NCBI GenBank assembly: GCA_016169945.1
Contig: JADLSH010000190.1
Span: 4,092,001 to 4,156,000 of the forward strand
From: Trachythela sp. YZ-2020
Taxonomy: Eukaryota > Cnidaria > Anthozoa > Malacalcyonacea > Clavulariidae
Direction: 5' to 3'
Length of the DNA: 64,000 bases
The position numbers were made by a program, and so were the translations under genes. Below the pieces are notes generated by a model. It saw only the letters and a program-made list of their open reading frames with translations. It had not been told where the DNA came from and made no database searches. This document shows, in pieces, positions 44,889 through 57,400 of the stretch (position 1 is the stretch's first letter; the number at the start of each line of letters is the position of its first letter).

Positions 44889-47800
44889 ATGATAAAACTA
44901 CAGCGTCGTAAAGCCTTTCTTACACTCCTAGCTGTTATTGGTGGTTTTACTATTTTAAACTTTCTCGGAACTTTTTTAAATCGGACATTTGGTACAGTTG
45001 GTCCACTTCTTTGTAACTCCCGTATAATTTTCAACGAATCTGGTGTAATCGACACAACAAGTCGATGGAGAAAACTTGGTCTGGCTACATACGTATTTAC
45101 AGCTTATCTGGACGATCGTGAACCGTGCTCGGCGCTAATAACTGTTATGGGGTTTGGTGAAAAGTCAGAGGCTCCCCTTTATGGTACGCTGTTGCTTCAC
45201 AATGGCGCGAGGATACGCCTTGGCAAATATAAAGAGAAGAAAATATTAAATCCCACCGGGGATTACAGCCTAGAGAGGCTGGGTCCGTACGCGTATTCGT
45301 GGCCGTTACCTGCTGAGGTTACATCAGTAAGTTACCTGAAGTCGATTAAAGTTGAACAGACTCATCCAGTCACAGGTAATTATTCAATAATAATTCGTGA
45401 TGGTTAAAGGTACGTTTATACGCTGCGATTTGTCGGCCCGATTTTAGGTTTCTCTGAATGTTAATGACGATTATTTTCAGTTGGTGATGTTGTCAGATGA
45501 CGTTTGCCACGTATTTTTCAAATATCATTAACGTGCATCTGAAATCGTCCCGACAAATCGCAGCGTGTAAAAGTACCTTAAGACCTGTTCACACGATCCG
45601 ATTTGTCGGATACGATTCTCCTCTTGACGTATGTAATTTACTGGATTTGCTGACAAGAGTAAGGCTATTGGCTCATACCTGGCGAAAATTGTAGTTGTTG
45701 CTATATATTGTGTGAAATCACATACGTCAGGAGGAGAATTGGATCCGATGTGAACAGACCTTTACGCTCCCGCCACTTTGGGTGCCACATTCCACTGCGC
45801 AAATTCAAACTAATTAAAACGGAATCCAACATGGCTGACATCAATACGTACACCAAGTTACCAACTTTCCTATAAAAGCACAGGAGGCCAAAAACCGGAA
45901 GTCGTTGAACAACTCAAAATACACTCAAACCTGATTGGACAACGAATATCAACAAAAATTTCAAATTTCAAAGTTGTCTAATCAGGTTTGAGTGTATTTT
46001 GAGTTGTTCAACGACTTCCGGTTTTTGACCAGCAAACCCAGCACGCGGATATATTTTTGCCAAATTTTGTCATTCCCTCACGGATTTTAGAGCGAATTTA
46101 AGCTCTTTGATTAAAGCATCGTTGTTTTGAGAGTTGTACGGTATCATGATTGCAGGGGATATCGATTAATCTCGAAAGAAATGCATTTAAAGGCGAAAAA
46201 TCGAGGATAGTTTCGTGTAACTGATGCCAAGTCTGGGCTATTTTGGTTTCAATGTTTCCTTCCTTCCCTCGTTATAAGTCACAGGCGGGCGCGGGCGAAT
46301 AGAGCCTGGGCCTCCTGTGATAAAAGTAAACAACTCGAGTCCCCCCGGCATCTCGTTCGATAGGACTAATAGCAGAAGATGTTGGTAGATGGAATATTCG
46401 AACGAAAATTTATATACATTTTTAGACCTAGCCACGAGCAGTTGCGAAAAATGCAACTTTAGGCCCTGCGATTCCGGTGCAGCGCTCTAATCAACTGAGC
46501 TACTGAGTCCAGTTGCTGAGCATTAACCGCAAATTTGTGTATATCAATGATGGGAGTGATGCCAGTATAAGGTATGGGTAAAGATCAATCCGCGTTCGAT
46601 AGGACTAGCAACTGGACTCTGTAGCTCAGTTGGTTAGAGCGCTGCACAGGAATCGCAGGACCGCAGATTCGATTCCTGCCAGAGGGCTTAAAGTTGCATT
46701 TCTCGCAACTGCTTCTGGCTAGGTCTAAAAATGTATGTAAATTTTCGTTCGAATATTCCATCTACCAACACCTTCTACTATGCACCAAAATACTCCACGT
46801 AGCGAGATAGCCTGTCTTATAACTCTTGGTATTTCAGAAGATATAAGCGAAAACGGCACTTCGATGAAATCCACGATAATTCCACCCAAATTGCCAGTTA
46901 TATAGCATGACGTAATCTTCTCGCGTGACTGCACGATCGAGCCGCATACTGACTCGTCGGTCAAACCGATGATGTGTCTTGACGGACGATTATAAAGCTG
47001 TAATATATATCGTTTCACTATGGAAAAACGCAACAGCATAAGCCAATTACTGCGGGCCCAAATGCAACCATAGGCCCTATGGCAGGCCTTTTTTTCTTCT
47101 AACACAGTTAATTTTCTTAACTCCAGGTAAAACAGAAGAAGCTGTGATCCCCATAACACGTCCGATCTACTCGACAAAAACATTCGGAGTTTGCATTGAC
47201 GCGCCATTATTTGGACATGTGAAAGCACAGACCATTATTGAAAACATCGAAATCAACAAAGTGCTGGGCGCAGAATGGTTTACATTTTACATCTATACCT
47301 CTGATCAAACGCCACTACAGGTATTATACTCTATTTTGCAACTAAGATAGCATTTTGCCGCCGGCATATGGGACTTTGCAGAAATTGCGTTGCAAATTGC
47401 AGCAAAATGCGCCCCGTGTAACATGGCCCTTACTTGGTAGAAGTAGTATATTATAAAAATTGCAACTATCACCTAATGTGACGATATTTTACCACATATT
47501 TCTATAGGTACTCCACGAATATGCCAGTGAAGGAACGGTAGAAGTCGTTCAGAATTGGGGAAAAGGTTTGCCTGGAGAGTCCACGCATTATTTCGGCCAG
47601 ACGTTGAGCATTAACGAATGCGCGTATCGGAATTTGTATAGGGTGAAATACTTGGTGTACGCAGACTTAGACGAATTTATTGTCCCTAAGAAATCATTAG
47701 GGTGGGGAGCCATGATCGAAAAACTAGAAAATTTCAAATTTGGGACTTTCCTTTTTAGACATGCATACTTCTTTGACACCTACAATAACACAGCCTTAAA

Positions 47801-48185
47801 TACAAGTGCAAATGAAATTGATCTCACCTGCAATGGATCGTATCGCGTGAAATTACCAAAATTTTTAACTCGCGTAACTCGCTCACGAAAGGTCTACCCT
47901 CCAGAAGTAAAGTCTAAATACATAACCAAGCCTTTGTATACGTCTATTGTCGGCGTACACGAAATGTTCGAACATGTCGGATATAATATTAAGACCTATG
48001 TCGTCCCTCCAGACTATGCTTTGCTGCACCACTGTCGGACGTTTAGAGGAGGGCTTCATCCTGTGTCGTCATCTGAGGTGGAAGATGAGAATCGTCATCA
48101 ACGTGTCCCCGATGAGCGCGCTATTATTTTTAAAGAGAAGATTGTTGCGGCATTGAGAAGACGATTGTGTCGCAGCGCAGCCTGA
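44889..48185 (+). CDS. Glycosyltransferase family 92 (DUF23) protein, three exons, complete
   Basis: Exons 44889-45375, 47127-47320 and 47508-48185 with GT-AG junctions and consistent phases give 452 residues. The N-terminus is a type II Golgi anchor: short basic segment (MIKLQRRK), then a hydrophobic helix (AFLTLLAVIGGFTILNFLG). Family landmarks are FGVCIDAPLFGHV, EWFTFYIYTSD, the metal-binding-type acidic motif YLVYADLDEFIVP, FRHAYFF and LLHHCR near the C-terminus. GT92 enzymes typically add galactose to glycans in the Golgi; the acceptor here is unknown. The first intron contains an A-plus-B MITE pair, a palindromic MITE and two opposed SINE copies. Confidence 0.9.
45408..45577. mobile_element. 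MITE family A, copy 5 (GT92 intron 1)
   Basis: ggtacgtttatacgctgcga...gtgtaaaagtacc followed by TTAA (45578-45581). Confidence 0.85.
45582..45760. mobile_element. MITE family B, copy 2
   Basis: gacctgttcacacgatccga...gatgtgaacagacc, abutting family A across TTAA as at 38.17 kb. Provides the empty site for the family C insertion. Confidence 0.85.
45886..46030. mobile_element. Palindromic MITE with ~55-bp arms
   Basis: ggccaaaaaccggaagtcgt at the left is mirrored by acgacttccggtttttgacc at the right, with arms through caaacctgattgga. Confidence 0.85.
46380..46515 (-). mobile_element. tRNA-derived SINE family 2, reverse copy
   Basis: On the minus strand ctcagtagctcagttgatta, agcgctgcacc, then aaagttgcatttttcgcaac and aatgtatataaattttcgtt. 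It faces the forward copy at 46,613, making an inverted pair. Confidence 0.75.
46613..46790 (+). mobile_element. tRNA-derived SINE family 2, forward copy
   Basis: A box region tagctcagttggttagagcg and B box gattcgattcctgcc, then ttaaagttgcatttctcgca and aaaatgtatgtaaattttcg. A third related copy in reverse lies at about 58,140-58,330. Confidence 0.8.
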
Positions 48186-49084
48186 GGGGTAAAGGTCATT
48201 TTTCCATGCATATCACTCTAAAAAATAGGTGTGTAGATATTACACACCTTTCTTGTCGCCAAAGGAACACACCTTTTGCAGTGAATTTTTACACACCTTA
48301 AGGTCTGTATATTTGCAGGCAAGGGCGTATATTTTTACACACTATTTGCCTTGACAAACACCTTGAAAACGAACTGGATAGGAAACATGAAAAACATAAT
48401 AGCATGCAATGACATACCCTAAGGCATCTGATAGTCCATTATTGGTTGGGCATTTCACATGGACATCCTCTTTGCCAACAGTACAGCTTTGATGATTGAT
48501 ATCACATTTCGCTCCAGTGAACACCACCCGGAATTGTTTGGTCTGGCACCAAAAATGTTGTTCTTGATGGCTTAAAGTTAAAAAACACAACAAGAAATTT
48601 AAAACAAGAAACTAATACAATATAAACCGTTAATTCTCTGTTCAGTCCCCATGGGAGAGGGGTGGCTTATATATTTTAAGCATTTTCGAGGGGCGTATTG
48701 GAGAGAAGGACTTAATACAGAGGGGGTTTTTTCATTTGGCCGAAACATAGAAAGCAAGAAACAAACTCAGTAAAGTAACACATTAACTTCCATGGCCAAT
48801 TAATTAGCGTGAATTGAACACACGATGGCATTTATTTGTTCTGCAGGTCAAGGGGAGGGGGATTAATTAATAGAGAGATTCTTCTTATAAAATGGGAAGG
48901 GAATTAATTCTCTGTTGGACTTAATTCTCTGATCCACTATAGTATGAATAACATGACAAAGCATGTGAGGTCGGGCAAGAAAGAGAGACTTGGCCAAAAA
49001 ATTGGACTTGGAATTATGCTGAAATAATTCGTTTAGTACTTTCTTTCCAAAGATATTAAATATTTCAGTTTGGTAATATTGCAG
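48186..49084. other. Region downstream of GT92
   Basis: Contains the isolated exon-like segment at 48,418-48,570 and G-run repeats (48,640-48,930). No further gene is seen. Confidence 0.4.
48418..48570 (-). CDS. Isolated candidate exon of an unknown Cys-containing protein
   Basis: A 153-nt minus-strand stretch bounded by an acceptor (tttaag) and a good donor (gtatgt). It encodes HQEQHFWCQTKQFRVVFTGA, then KCDINHQSCTVGKED and VHVKCP, with four cysteines and amphipathic beta-like spacing suggesting an extracellular domain. No neighbouring exons were found, and it may be a relic. I do not recognise the family. Confidence 0.35.
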
Positions 49085-49606
49085 AAACTGTTCTGCTTGA
49101 TTCTTGTTGAGATTCTATCCTTAAATTTAAAAATTTTGATGTTTCATCGCCATTTTTGTTGTTCGATGAAACTTTGTTGTCTAATTTTCGTCGTTTTGAA
49201 GGACGATTTTAGCGACCAATTTCGCTTGGCTTTATAACTGCTTTTGTTTCTGTTTATTTCTGTGGTGTTTGGATAATGTTGCCATGGTATTTCGTGATAA
49301 TTTAAAAATAAATTTGGTTAAAAATTCTCCACTGCTAATTTTGTTATTTTGCTCCAACAAAATTCGAACTTCTTGCCAAGATTTCAAGAGCCAATGAGAT
49401 TCGTGACTCGTGTAAGAGGAAGTGGGCGGTTACACAGCTACTCACAGTGAGCAAATTATGCAAATTAGCTTTCCACAACTAGTTACTGTAAAATTAGTGA
49501 CGTTTTTCTCTATTTAAATGATGAACAGTCGCACTTAAAATTTAAAAACATTGTCTATTCTCACACGAAACTTCAATGTTTGTAACTAGTATTTGAAGGT
49601 TTCAAT
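49085..49606 (-). pseudogene. Duplicated, frameshifted copy of the MTFR-like first exon and its upstream region
   Basis: Matches 40,600-41,106 almost base for base (e.g. gaaactgttctgcttgattc). It carries one-base insertions in the coding part (acgatttta for acgattta; tttataactg for tttaactg) and changed bases, so the frame is lost. The similarity ends at tttcaat (49,606 / 41,106). The copy is a direct repeat 8.5 kb away. Confidence 0.85.
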
Positions 49607-49999
49607 CAGCTCAGTCAATTGACAGATTAGGAATGGCTGATTAGAAAACCTGTCAAATTGGTCTTGACAAACCAGGGCCACTTTTAAGAATTCGTCCGTG
49701 GGGGAGGGGGTGCTTCAACGAAAAGGGACCTAACCAGGCGACTGTGAACTGGAGATGTGCGCGAATGCAGAGGGTCTGGTGGTCCTCCCCCAGAAAATTA
49801 CCGAATTGATGAGCTTCTGGGGCTTGATTTCTTGCATTTTCAGTGACAACTTTTTTTGTATATCCCATCGCATAGACACACTGAGCTTTCAGTATAAGAT
49901 TTTGTTACAGGAATATTGAAACACTCTTCTGAGTGACGTACGCGTTCTCCCCCTTTGTGCTTAATCGGCTAAATTAGCGCCAAATCCGCAAAAATATTA

Positions 50000-50249
50000 A
50001 AGGTGATGTAAAGTCCCGATGTAAACAAACCGGCAACGTCTGTTTGTTTACATTTTAAGCACGCTATATTTAAAAAAATATGCTGTGTTCTAGTTCGCTA
50101 AAGGTTCGCTATGCTTTAAATAAATACAGATTCGAGTCTTTGATTTAGAAGATGTCGAATTTTAGTCGAAACAACGCGAAATTTGGGCATTGTTTACATC
50201 GCGGGACCCCCATAGCACATGCGCAGAATGGACTTTACATGGCCTTTAA
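50000..50249. mobile_element. MITE with gatgtaaagtcc / ggactttacat termini
   Basis: Left aaaggtgatgtaaagtcccg and right tggactttacatggccttt are inverted copies. Two tgtttaca motifs flank the core. Confidence 0.65.
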
Positions 50250-50399
50250 AAGTTACACAAAACACAAACTCCAAAAACATTTTAACTTTATAATGTACAT
50301 ATATTAGATATATGACATATCGTAAGCGTAAACCTGGCATTGGTCTAAACCGCTTTTTGCCGAAATCTTTTGTCGAATCAATATATCGATATTTTGCAA

Positions 50400-50930
50400 A
50401 ATGCGTATTTCAAGCCTCAGTCATCATAAATCGACAGCAGGAACAATTTATTTGCTTTCCTTTGGGATAGTTGACGTTTTATGTGGGATAGGAATAAGTT
50501 TAGGGAAGGAAGGTATACGAGGTGGTTGCGGTGGATCAATGAGGTTATGTAATGCCGTTAAATCGATTGAATATCGGGGCATATTAGGATGATGATGTAT
50601 AGACGACCGGCCAAGCTTGAAAAAAGTGTCTAGAAAACACTGTCGATGGCATTTTTTGTTACAAGCATGAAAATACGCAAAATGTCTCAGGATAGTGTTT
50701 ACTTTGAGGGTGAGAGTGGTTGCCAACCGTATTTTTTTATCTATGTGCTAAAATTTGAAGGTTTTTTCTAAAACATTTCGAAGGATGGGATTTTTTTCGA
50801 ATGCTGTGTTTTATATCAGTGTTTTATTTTAATTGGCTGACTATCTAATTAACATTTGTAAAATTTGGATAATCTTCTTTCGTATAATTCAAAATGATAT
50901 GCTAATAAGAAACATGGCGCAAATACATCA
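50400..50930. repeat. Diverged duplicate of the receptor gene's 3' end
   Basis: 50,630-50,930 on the plus strand aligns to the minus-strand (sense) receptor 3' end at about 51,270-51,590, with shared runs such as gtcgatggcattttttgtta. The two segments therefore form an imperfect inverted repeat spanning the stop codon and 3' flank. 50,448-50,590 on the minus strand weakly resembles the proline-rich tail sequence (ALHNLIDPPQPPRIPSFP versus ALHPPINSNPISSIPAP). Much more diverged than the 41.1-kb copy. Confidence 0.6.
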
Positions 50931-51499
50931 AAACACGACCTTTCAAAAAGAAGCCACAACAATATGTTTTTGTTGTGTTACAGACAGGCAACAATCACAT
51001 ATGTTTAGATTACATACGAATCGGTACTACACGCCCGGTTGCCACCCGTGTAACACAATATACTTCTGTTGAGCCAGTCGAGTTTTGGAATGTAAATGGT
51101 TGAAAAACAGCATGTTGGCGCAAACACGTAGTTTCACTATAACACATAGACCTTCAAAATCGGTAAATATTCGAAATAAAACGCAATAATTTACGAATTT
51201 AAGCCTTTGGGTAACCACTCGTTCTAATAAATCCATCTTTATAATGAAACTTGCCTCCACACAGGTATTTTAACAAGTGCCAGTAATACCATGTTTCTCA
51301 TTAGCATGTCACTTTGAGTTATGACAATTAAGAAAAGGAGAAATTTGCACATGCTAATTAGGCAGTGAACCAATTACAATAAATCCATGATATCGAAAAC
51401 TGCTTTTAAATGGAATCCCATCTATCGAAATGTCGTTATAAAAACCTTCCAATTTCGCTACATAAATAGAATAATTACGGAGGGCAACCACTTTCACCG

Positions 51500-54400
51500 T
51501 CAAAGTGAACACACTCCGATGACATTTAGTGTGGTTTCCTGCTTGTAACAAAAAATGCCATCGACAGTCACTTTTTTCGAGGCTGGCTGGCCGTCTAGTA
51601 TGCTTGTTCTAAGGGAAGATTCGTTACCATAAGGGGCGGGTATGCTAGAAATAGGATTAGAGTTGATAGGTGGATGCAATGCGGGGTAATTGTGTACATT
51701 TTGTGTAGGTATACGACGTAGTATTGGGACTGGTGACAAATCTAAACCTCCGATATCTGTTCCCGAACCTGCGCTATCATTTAGTTCATAGAAAGACTCG
51801 ATAAGAGTGTCAGAGTTGATATGTACGAAGTAATCGGGGTCATTTTGCATCGATGCTGCGGCAAAAGCGGGACCTGGAGTAAACTCTGAGCCTGCGGTAT
51901 TAGTCCTCGAAGCAGCGGTATCCATATTCACGACAGGCGCTATCTTTTGTTTCGTGACAATTGGAGTGAATTTGGATAGTTGAGGGATAGCGAAGGTTGG
52001 CTTAGGACTTCGGGCTTTTTGCTTACGAGCACCCTTACGTGATACGGGGGAAGACCTAGGATTCGAGGAGATGGATGATGGATTTTTAGGGGTATTAGAA
52101 CGCAACGAGGGTTCTGCATTTGAATTTGGGTCATTTAATCTTGTTGAAGAAAGTTTGATAAACATAGACGATAGCGTTGCTTCTAGAGGGATAACTAACG
52201 GTAATACTGAAGGTCTTGGTACAATTGGACGTAAGATGGTATTAGATTTTTGTACATTAATATCCCCTCCTGGAGGAAGAACGTTTGCATTGATATCCGC
52301 AGTGCCGTAAATATCTATCCCGGGGGAAGTCGGCGAGGTTCCGTAAAAATCGTGATTTTCGACGTTTGTAACGGGAGCAAATATCGCTTGCTGAGGGAGC
52401 GTTGTTCCGGTGGTATAAATGTCCCCAGCAGCCGTGCCATACAAGTTTTCAGCCGTAATATGTTGTCGTACTGGAAAATATAGAAAATCTTTAAGAAACC
52501 AATCTTGATTTTCTTACAAACTACATTCAAACCTCTCTAATACGGACACTGAAGGAAAGTAAAGGTCATCACGATAACGTCACTTTCTATACTCTTTTAA
52601 GTAAGTAAGCAGGGGTGCTTTCTGGGAGGGGGGTTAGGGGGGGTTAAATTCCCCTGAATTTTCCTTAACCCCCCCCCCCATAGAAATTGTTTAACCCCAC
52701 TAGAATTTCGCTTCACCCCCCTATTTTATTTAAAATTATTTAACAAAGACAGTGGCACCGCTTGTGGCGCTGCTTGCACCCCACTAAAAATTCTTCCACC
52801 CCTCCTGTTAAAAAAATGAAAATCCGCCCTTGCTCTACTGAAAGTTTGAAGCGTTTAGCGCCAAAAACCAGGTCCATATTTAAAGATCTAGTAAGGTTTA
52901 TATATTTAAGCACTTTACTGTGCGTAATAAAGAGGTAAAATTTATATCTATTTGACCTCTGGATGTTGACATGAGATTTAGCGCTGGCTGTCCGTATTAG
53001 AAAGGGTCCGTATTATATATAGAATAGAAGTGATTACTAAATAAAATATGTGAAATGCCTGGATAATAGCGTTGTCCATATTAGAGAGATGTCTGCAATA
53101 GGGAAGTGTCCGTATTAGAGAGGTGTCCGTATTATAGAGATGTGCGTATTAGAGAGATGTCCGTATTAGAGAGGTGTCCGTATTAGAGAGGTGTATGTAT
53201 TAGGGAGGTGTCCATATTCGAGAGGTGTCCGTATTAGAGAGATATCCGTATTAGAGAGATATCCATATTGGAGAGATGTCTGTATTGGAGAGATATCCGT
53301 ATTAGAGAGGTATCCGTATTAAAAAGATGTCTGTATAAGAGAGCTGTCCGCATTAGAGAGATGTCCGTATAAGAGAGGTGTCCATATTAGGGAGGTGTCC
53401 GTATTAGGGAGGTGTCCGCATTAGAAAGATGTCCTTATTGGAGAGGTGTTCGTATTAGAGAAGTTCAACTGTACTTGACAACGAGTCAGCAGAAACAAAT
53501 AAAGCTCCATTTGCTTAATTCATACATTCTCAAACAAAATGTTCAGTGACATACCTTTCTGTTTCGGCCGGGCTGGGGCGTCATAGTTGTCGAACTCAGA
53601 ATACACAGAATTCGTGTCCTCTATTCCTGTTCCGGTTTGGTCGCTGAAATGTTGAAAAAATACATTTAATTGATATAAAAACATGGGGACATTTTGAACA
53701 ATATCCCTTCGTCCATCACTTAATTAGACTTTTCATACGCCACATGAAGAAATATCTTTTCGAAATATTTTTAAATGCGAACTAATCCTACGTCACTATA
53801 GTATAAATATATCTTAATATTGTAAACTCTTAAATATTTTAGTATATTTTAAGCCCAGGTCAAACGAGGATGAGAGTTGATGAGAGTCAATGAGAGTTGC
53901 AACTCTCGGTCGCCTTTGATCGACAACTCTCATTGACTCTCGTGCACTCTCGTCAACTTTGTGCTGGTTCAAATTTTGATGAAAGTTGATGAGATTTTTC
54001 CCTCTTTTGACCGATATACGCGGTAATATCCAGCCAACTCTCATGCAACTCTTGTTCTCGTTTAACCTGGCACAAGAGTTGATGAAACTTGCTAACTCTC
54101 ATCAACTCTCATCCTCGAGCTCGTTTGACCAGTATTTAGCTATGAAAAACCCTTCGGTATAACAAATAGAAATTGTACGTGTGTGTCTATATTAAAGCCC
54201 AGCAAAAGATCCCAAGGCCCGCACAGGGCATGAACCCGTAACCTGGCTAGCTGTAACAACACAGAAATATCGAAAAGGTTTTATCTAATCTCTTGGTAGA
54301 TACGCGATTGACTGATTTTAAAGATTGACTATTTTCAAATGCGAGATACGATTTAACATAACATCGCACTATAAACTACATGTTTGTTTTTAATAACAAC

Positions 54401-57400
54401 CTAATTTCTTTTCTTTTTTGTCGTTGACGTCGCTTACGTCTTCTGCGTCGTCTTTCCTCTTTTTGTGAATCAAGTCTCAGTTTCCTCGCTCTAAATAGAA
54501 CACAAAACTTTATTCAAAATTTAATTCAATTTGCATATTAACCAACTAAGGCGCAATGCGGCCTAAATCTCCCAACCGATTTTATTCCTCAAGGGGAAAG
54601 TGTTGGGCGTTAATGGATTAACAACTACAAAATAAATGCAATCCAACCCCTAATCTCAGGGACCGCGGAGGGGGCAAAAAATCTGGGGGGGGGGGGCCCA
54701 AAAAATCTCAGAGAGTACAGTGGGACTAGAACCGAATGTTGAGGGCATGAGACCTTTAGGGGGGTGTGGAGGCATGCTTCTCCAGAAAATTTTAAAATCT
54801 ACGCACAATCTATAAATGCCAGTAAAAGTATTGTCACAAGTCTTCTTTGCAAATATTTGGTCGAACAAAAAGCAGCTGACTACCAAATCTACCGATCGTA
54901 TCTACGCAACGAATCATGAAATAATCATGAATGAATCTAAGCATTTTTGCTAAAACTCGCCCGTCATATTTCAGCATTTGGTTTTTGGCAGCCATATTGG
55001 TTGACAGAATTGTAACATATTGGGGACACCTACCTAGTGTAAGGGAGCATTCCTTTATTCCATAATATACTGAATATAAAACCAGCAATCAATATCACCA
55101 AAAGAATGGATCCACCAATAATACCTCCTGGGGTCAGTTTACCTGAAACGACACAAGATGTGGATGTTAATTAGTAATAATTTTGCCCAAGGCATTAACT
55201 TTTAAACGGGTAAAAGTGGAGACATCTGGGCGCAATTCTGCGTACTGCATGATTCAACAAGAGGCATTAATCAATAGCTTGGTTACTCAGTTATGTGGAT
55301 GAGTCTCCCCTTAAATTGATTGGCATAATTAAGAAGAGTTAATCAAAATGGGGAGTAGGGTGTATTGCTGCCAAATGATCTATAATTTTCTTTACTCCCA
55401 AGCTCTGTTTTAATAAGAGATAAGATTGTTTAGCAAATGTTAACATTATAATTCATGAAATATACATTATGATTTATTATGATTGTATAAACTTTTACCT
55501 TTGCCTTTGTCTGTGGATTTGTCTGTTCGCGTTATACGACCTAAAAACCCCATCATTTTATCAATGGACTATTCATTGTAAAAAGGCGGGGATGCATGGC
55601 GGGGAATATTGCAACGATCAACGAATGCAATGACCACAAATGCAAAAAAAGAAAAGAGCTATAAAAATATTTCTCTGCCAAAAACCTGCAATCCTAGAAT
55701 TTGATCAAACTTTATACAGTCCTAGTACTTAATAAAAACGTCATCCAGTCCTAGGACTTTATCAAACTTCATCCAGTCCCACGACTTGATCAAACTGCAT
55801 TCAGTCCGAAGACTTGATCAAGCTTCATCCAGTCCCACGACTTGATCAAACTTCATCCAGTCCTAAGACTTGATCAAACTTCATCCAACCCTAGGACTTG
55901 ATCAAACTTCATTCAGTCCTAGGGCTTGATCAAACTTCATTCAGTCCTAGGACTTGATCAAACTTCATGCAGTCCTAGGACTTGATCAAACTTCATTCAG
56001 TCCTAGGGCTTGATCAAACTTCATTCAGTCCTAGAACTTGATCAAATTTCTTCCAATCCTAGGACTTGATCTAACTTCATACAGTCCTATGATTTGATCA
56101 ACCTTCATACAGTCCTAGGATTTGTACCTTCACTACGTTTGTGAATAATAATCGCTGGACCAAATCCTCCCGCGGTACCAGCTTTGATTTGAAATATATA
56201 ATCCGTTCGCGGACTCAGATCGGAGATTTTCCATGTCGTGGTGTTTTCACGCATCAAAGATCTTGTAATTTTCTCAACTTTCGAACCCGACATTTCTTGA
56301 TACACCTCGACTTCATACATGGCAATGACGCCATTTTGTTTTTCTTTTTCAGGAGGTGACCACGTCATTTCGATTGAGTTTGTGGTCACGGATTTAATGG
56401 CTACTTTCGGTGGTTCCGAGGGAGCTGGAAGAAAGATAAAAGCATAAAAATGTGACAGCAATATTTTGTCCCATTGAAAAACGTTTTTGATACCGTGAAC
56501 AAAGATCAAATACAAGCCATCCACGCGCAAAGAACTATTAATGCAAGTTGCCACTTGTAAGTTTATCATTCAAAAGTCTTTGAATTGCAAACGGTAACAA
56601 GTTTTTAGGATGACTTGTTGCAATTCGGTCGAGTCATGGCATAGGCGACGGAAGCCGGATTGGTTTGCTTGCAGAGGCTAAACAAACTCTAGGGAGGTCC
56701 TGGAACATGCGCCCGGAAAATTTTGAAATCTAGAGTTTCTGAAATGGCATTTCTTGCGTTCTGGGCCAGATTTGATATGCAGAGGCCAGGTCATTTTGTT
56801 CATTTTGCATTTCAGACACCGAAGAATCTGACACCTTTATGTTAAGTTCTACCACTCTGATCTTTGTTTGGGGTGGTTTAGCTAGCCTGCGAATAACATC
56901 CACCCGACGAGACAATCGGGCGGCAGGCGGCTGTTATTCGCAGGCTATAGCTTAGCCCTCCTCACTTCTCCTTTTTGGGGACTATATCCCCCCATACTCC
57001 CCCCGCTCCAGCACCTATGAGTCACCAACGAGAACGTCTTCTGTGGATCTGTAACAACCTGTGTGTTTATTCGTGTTTGGCATGACGTCATAGCGTGCGC
57101 TATTATTTTTTCATACCGCACGCTATGACATCAAATGGTGCGATATGATGTCACAACTCCATATTTGGTGAGACATTGAGTTGACATGACGATTTCACCG
57201 TTGGCTATTAGCCAATCAGAAATCATGAATTCCTTTGAATAGATAATAAAATATATTATCAAAGTTTTCCTATGATATTACCTGCCTCCCCAGTCCGATA
57301 GTCCAAGTACTGTCCAGGCCCATAACCTATAGCGGTCTTGGCTTCAACATGAATATTATATAAAGTATATGGCTTTAGTTCATCGACACTATACATGTTC

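Noticed and set aside
44618..45055. Minus-strand 145-codon frame at the GT92 first exon
   Set aside because: Overlaps antisense the well-supported GT92 exon; composition looks like a reverse shadow.
46613..46690. Possible functional tRNA gene
   Set aside because: The head is tRNA-like, but the sequence continues into a shared non-tRNA body found in two other copies, so it is a SINE.
53072..53465. CRISPR-like regular repeat array
   Set aside because: Units are contiguous with no unique spacers and are degenerate, in intronic eukaryotic DNA. It is a minisatellite.
55683..56127. CRISPR-like repeat array of 28-bp units
   Set aside because: Head-to-tail repeats without spacers; minisatellite.
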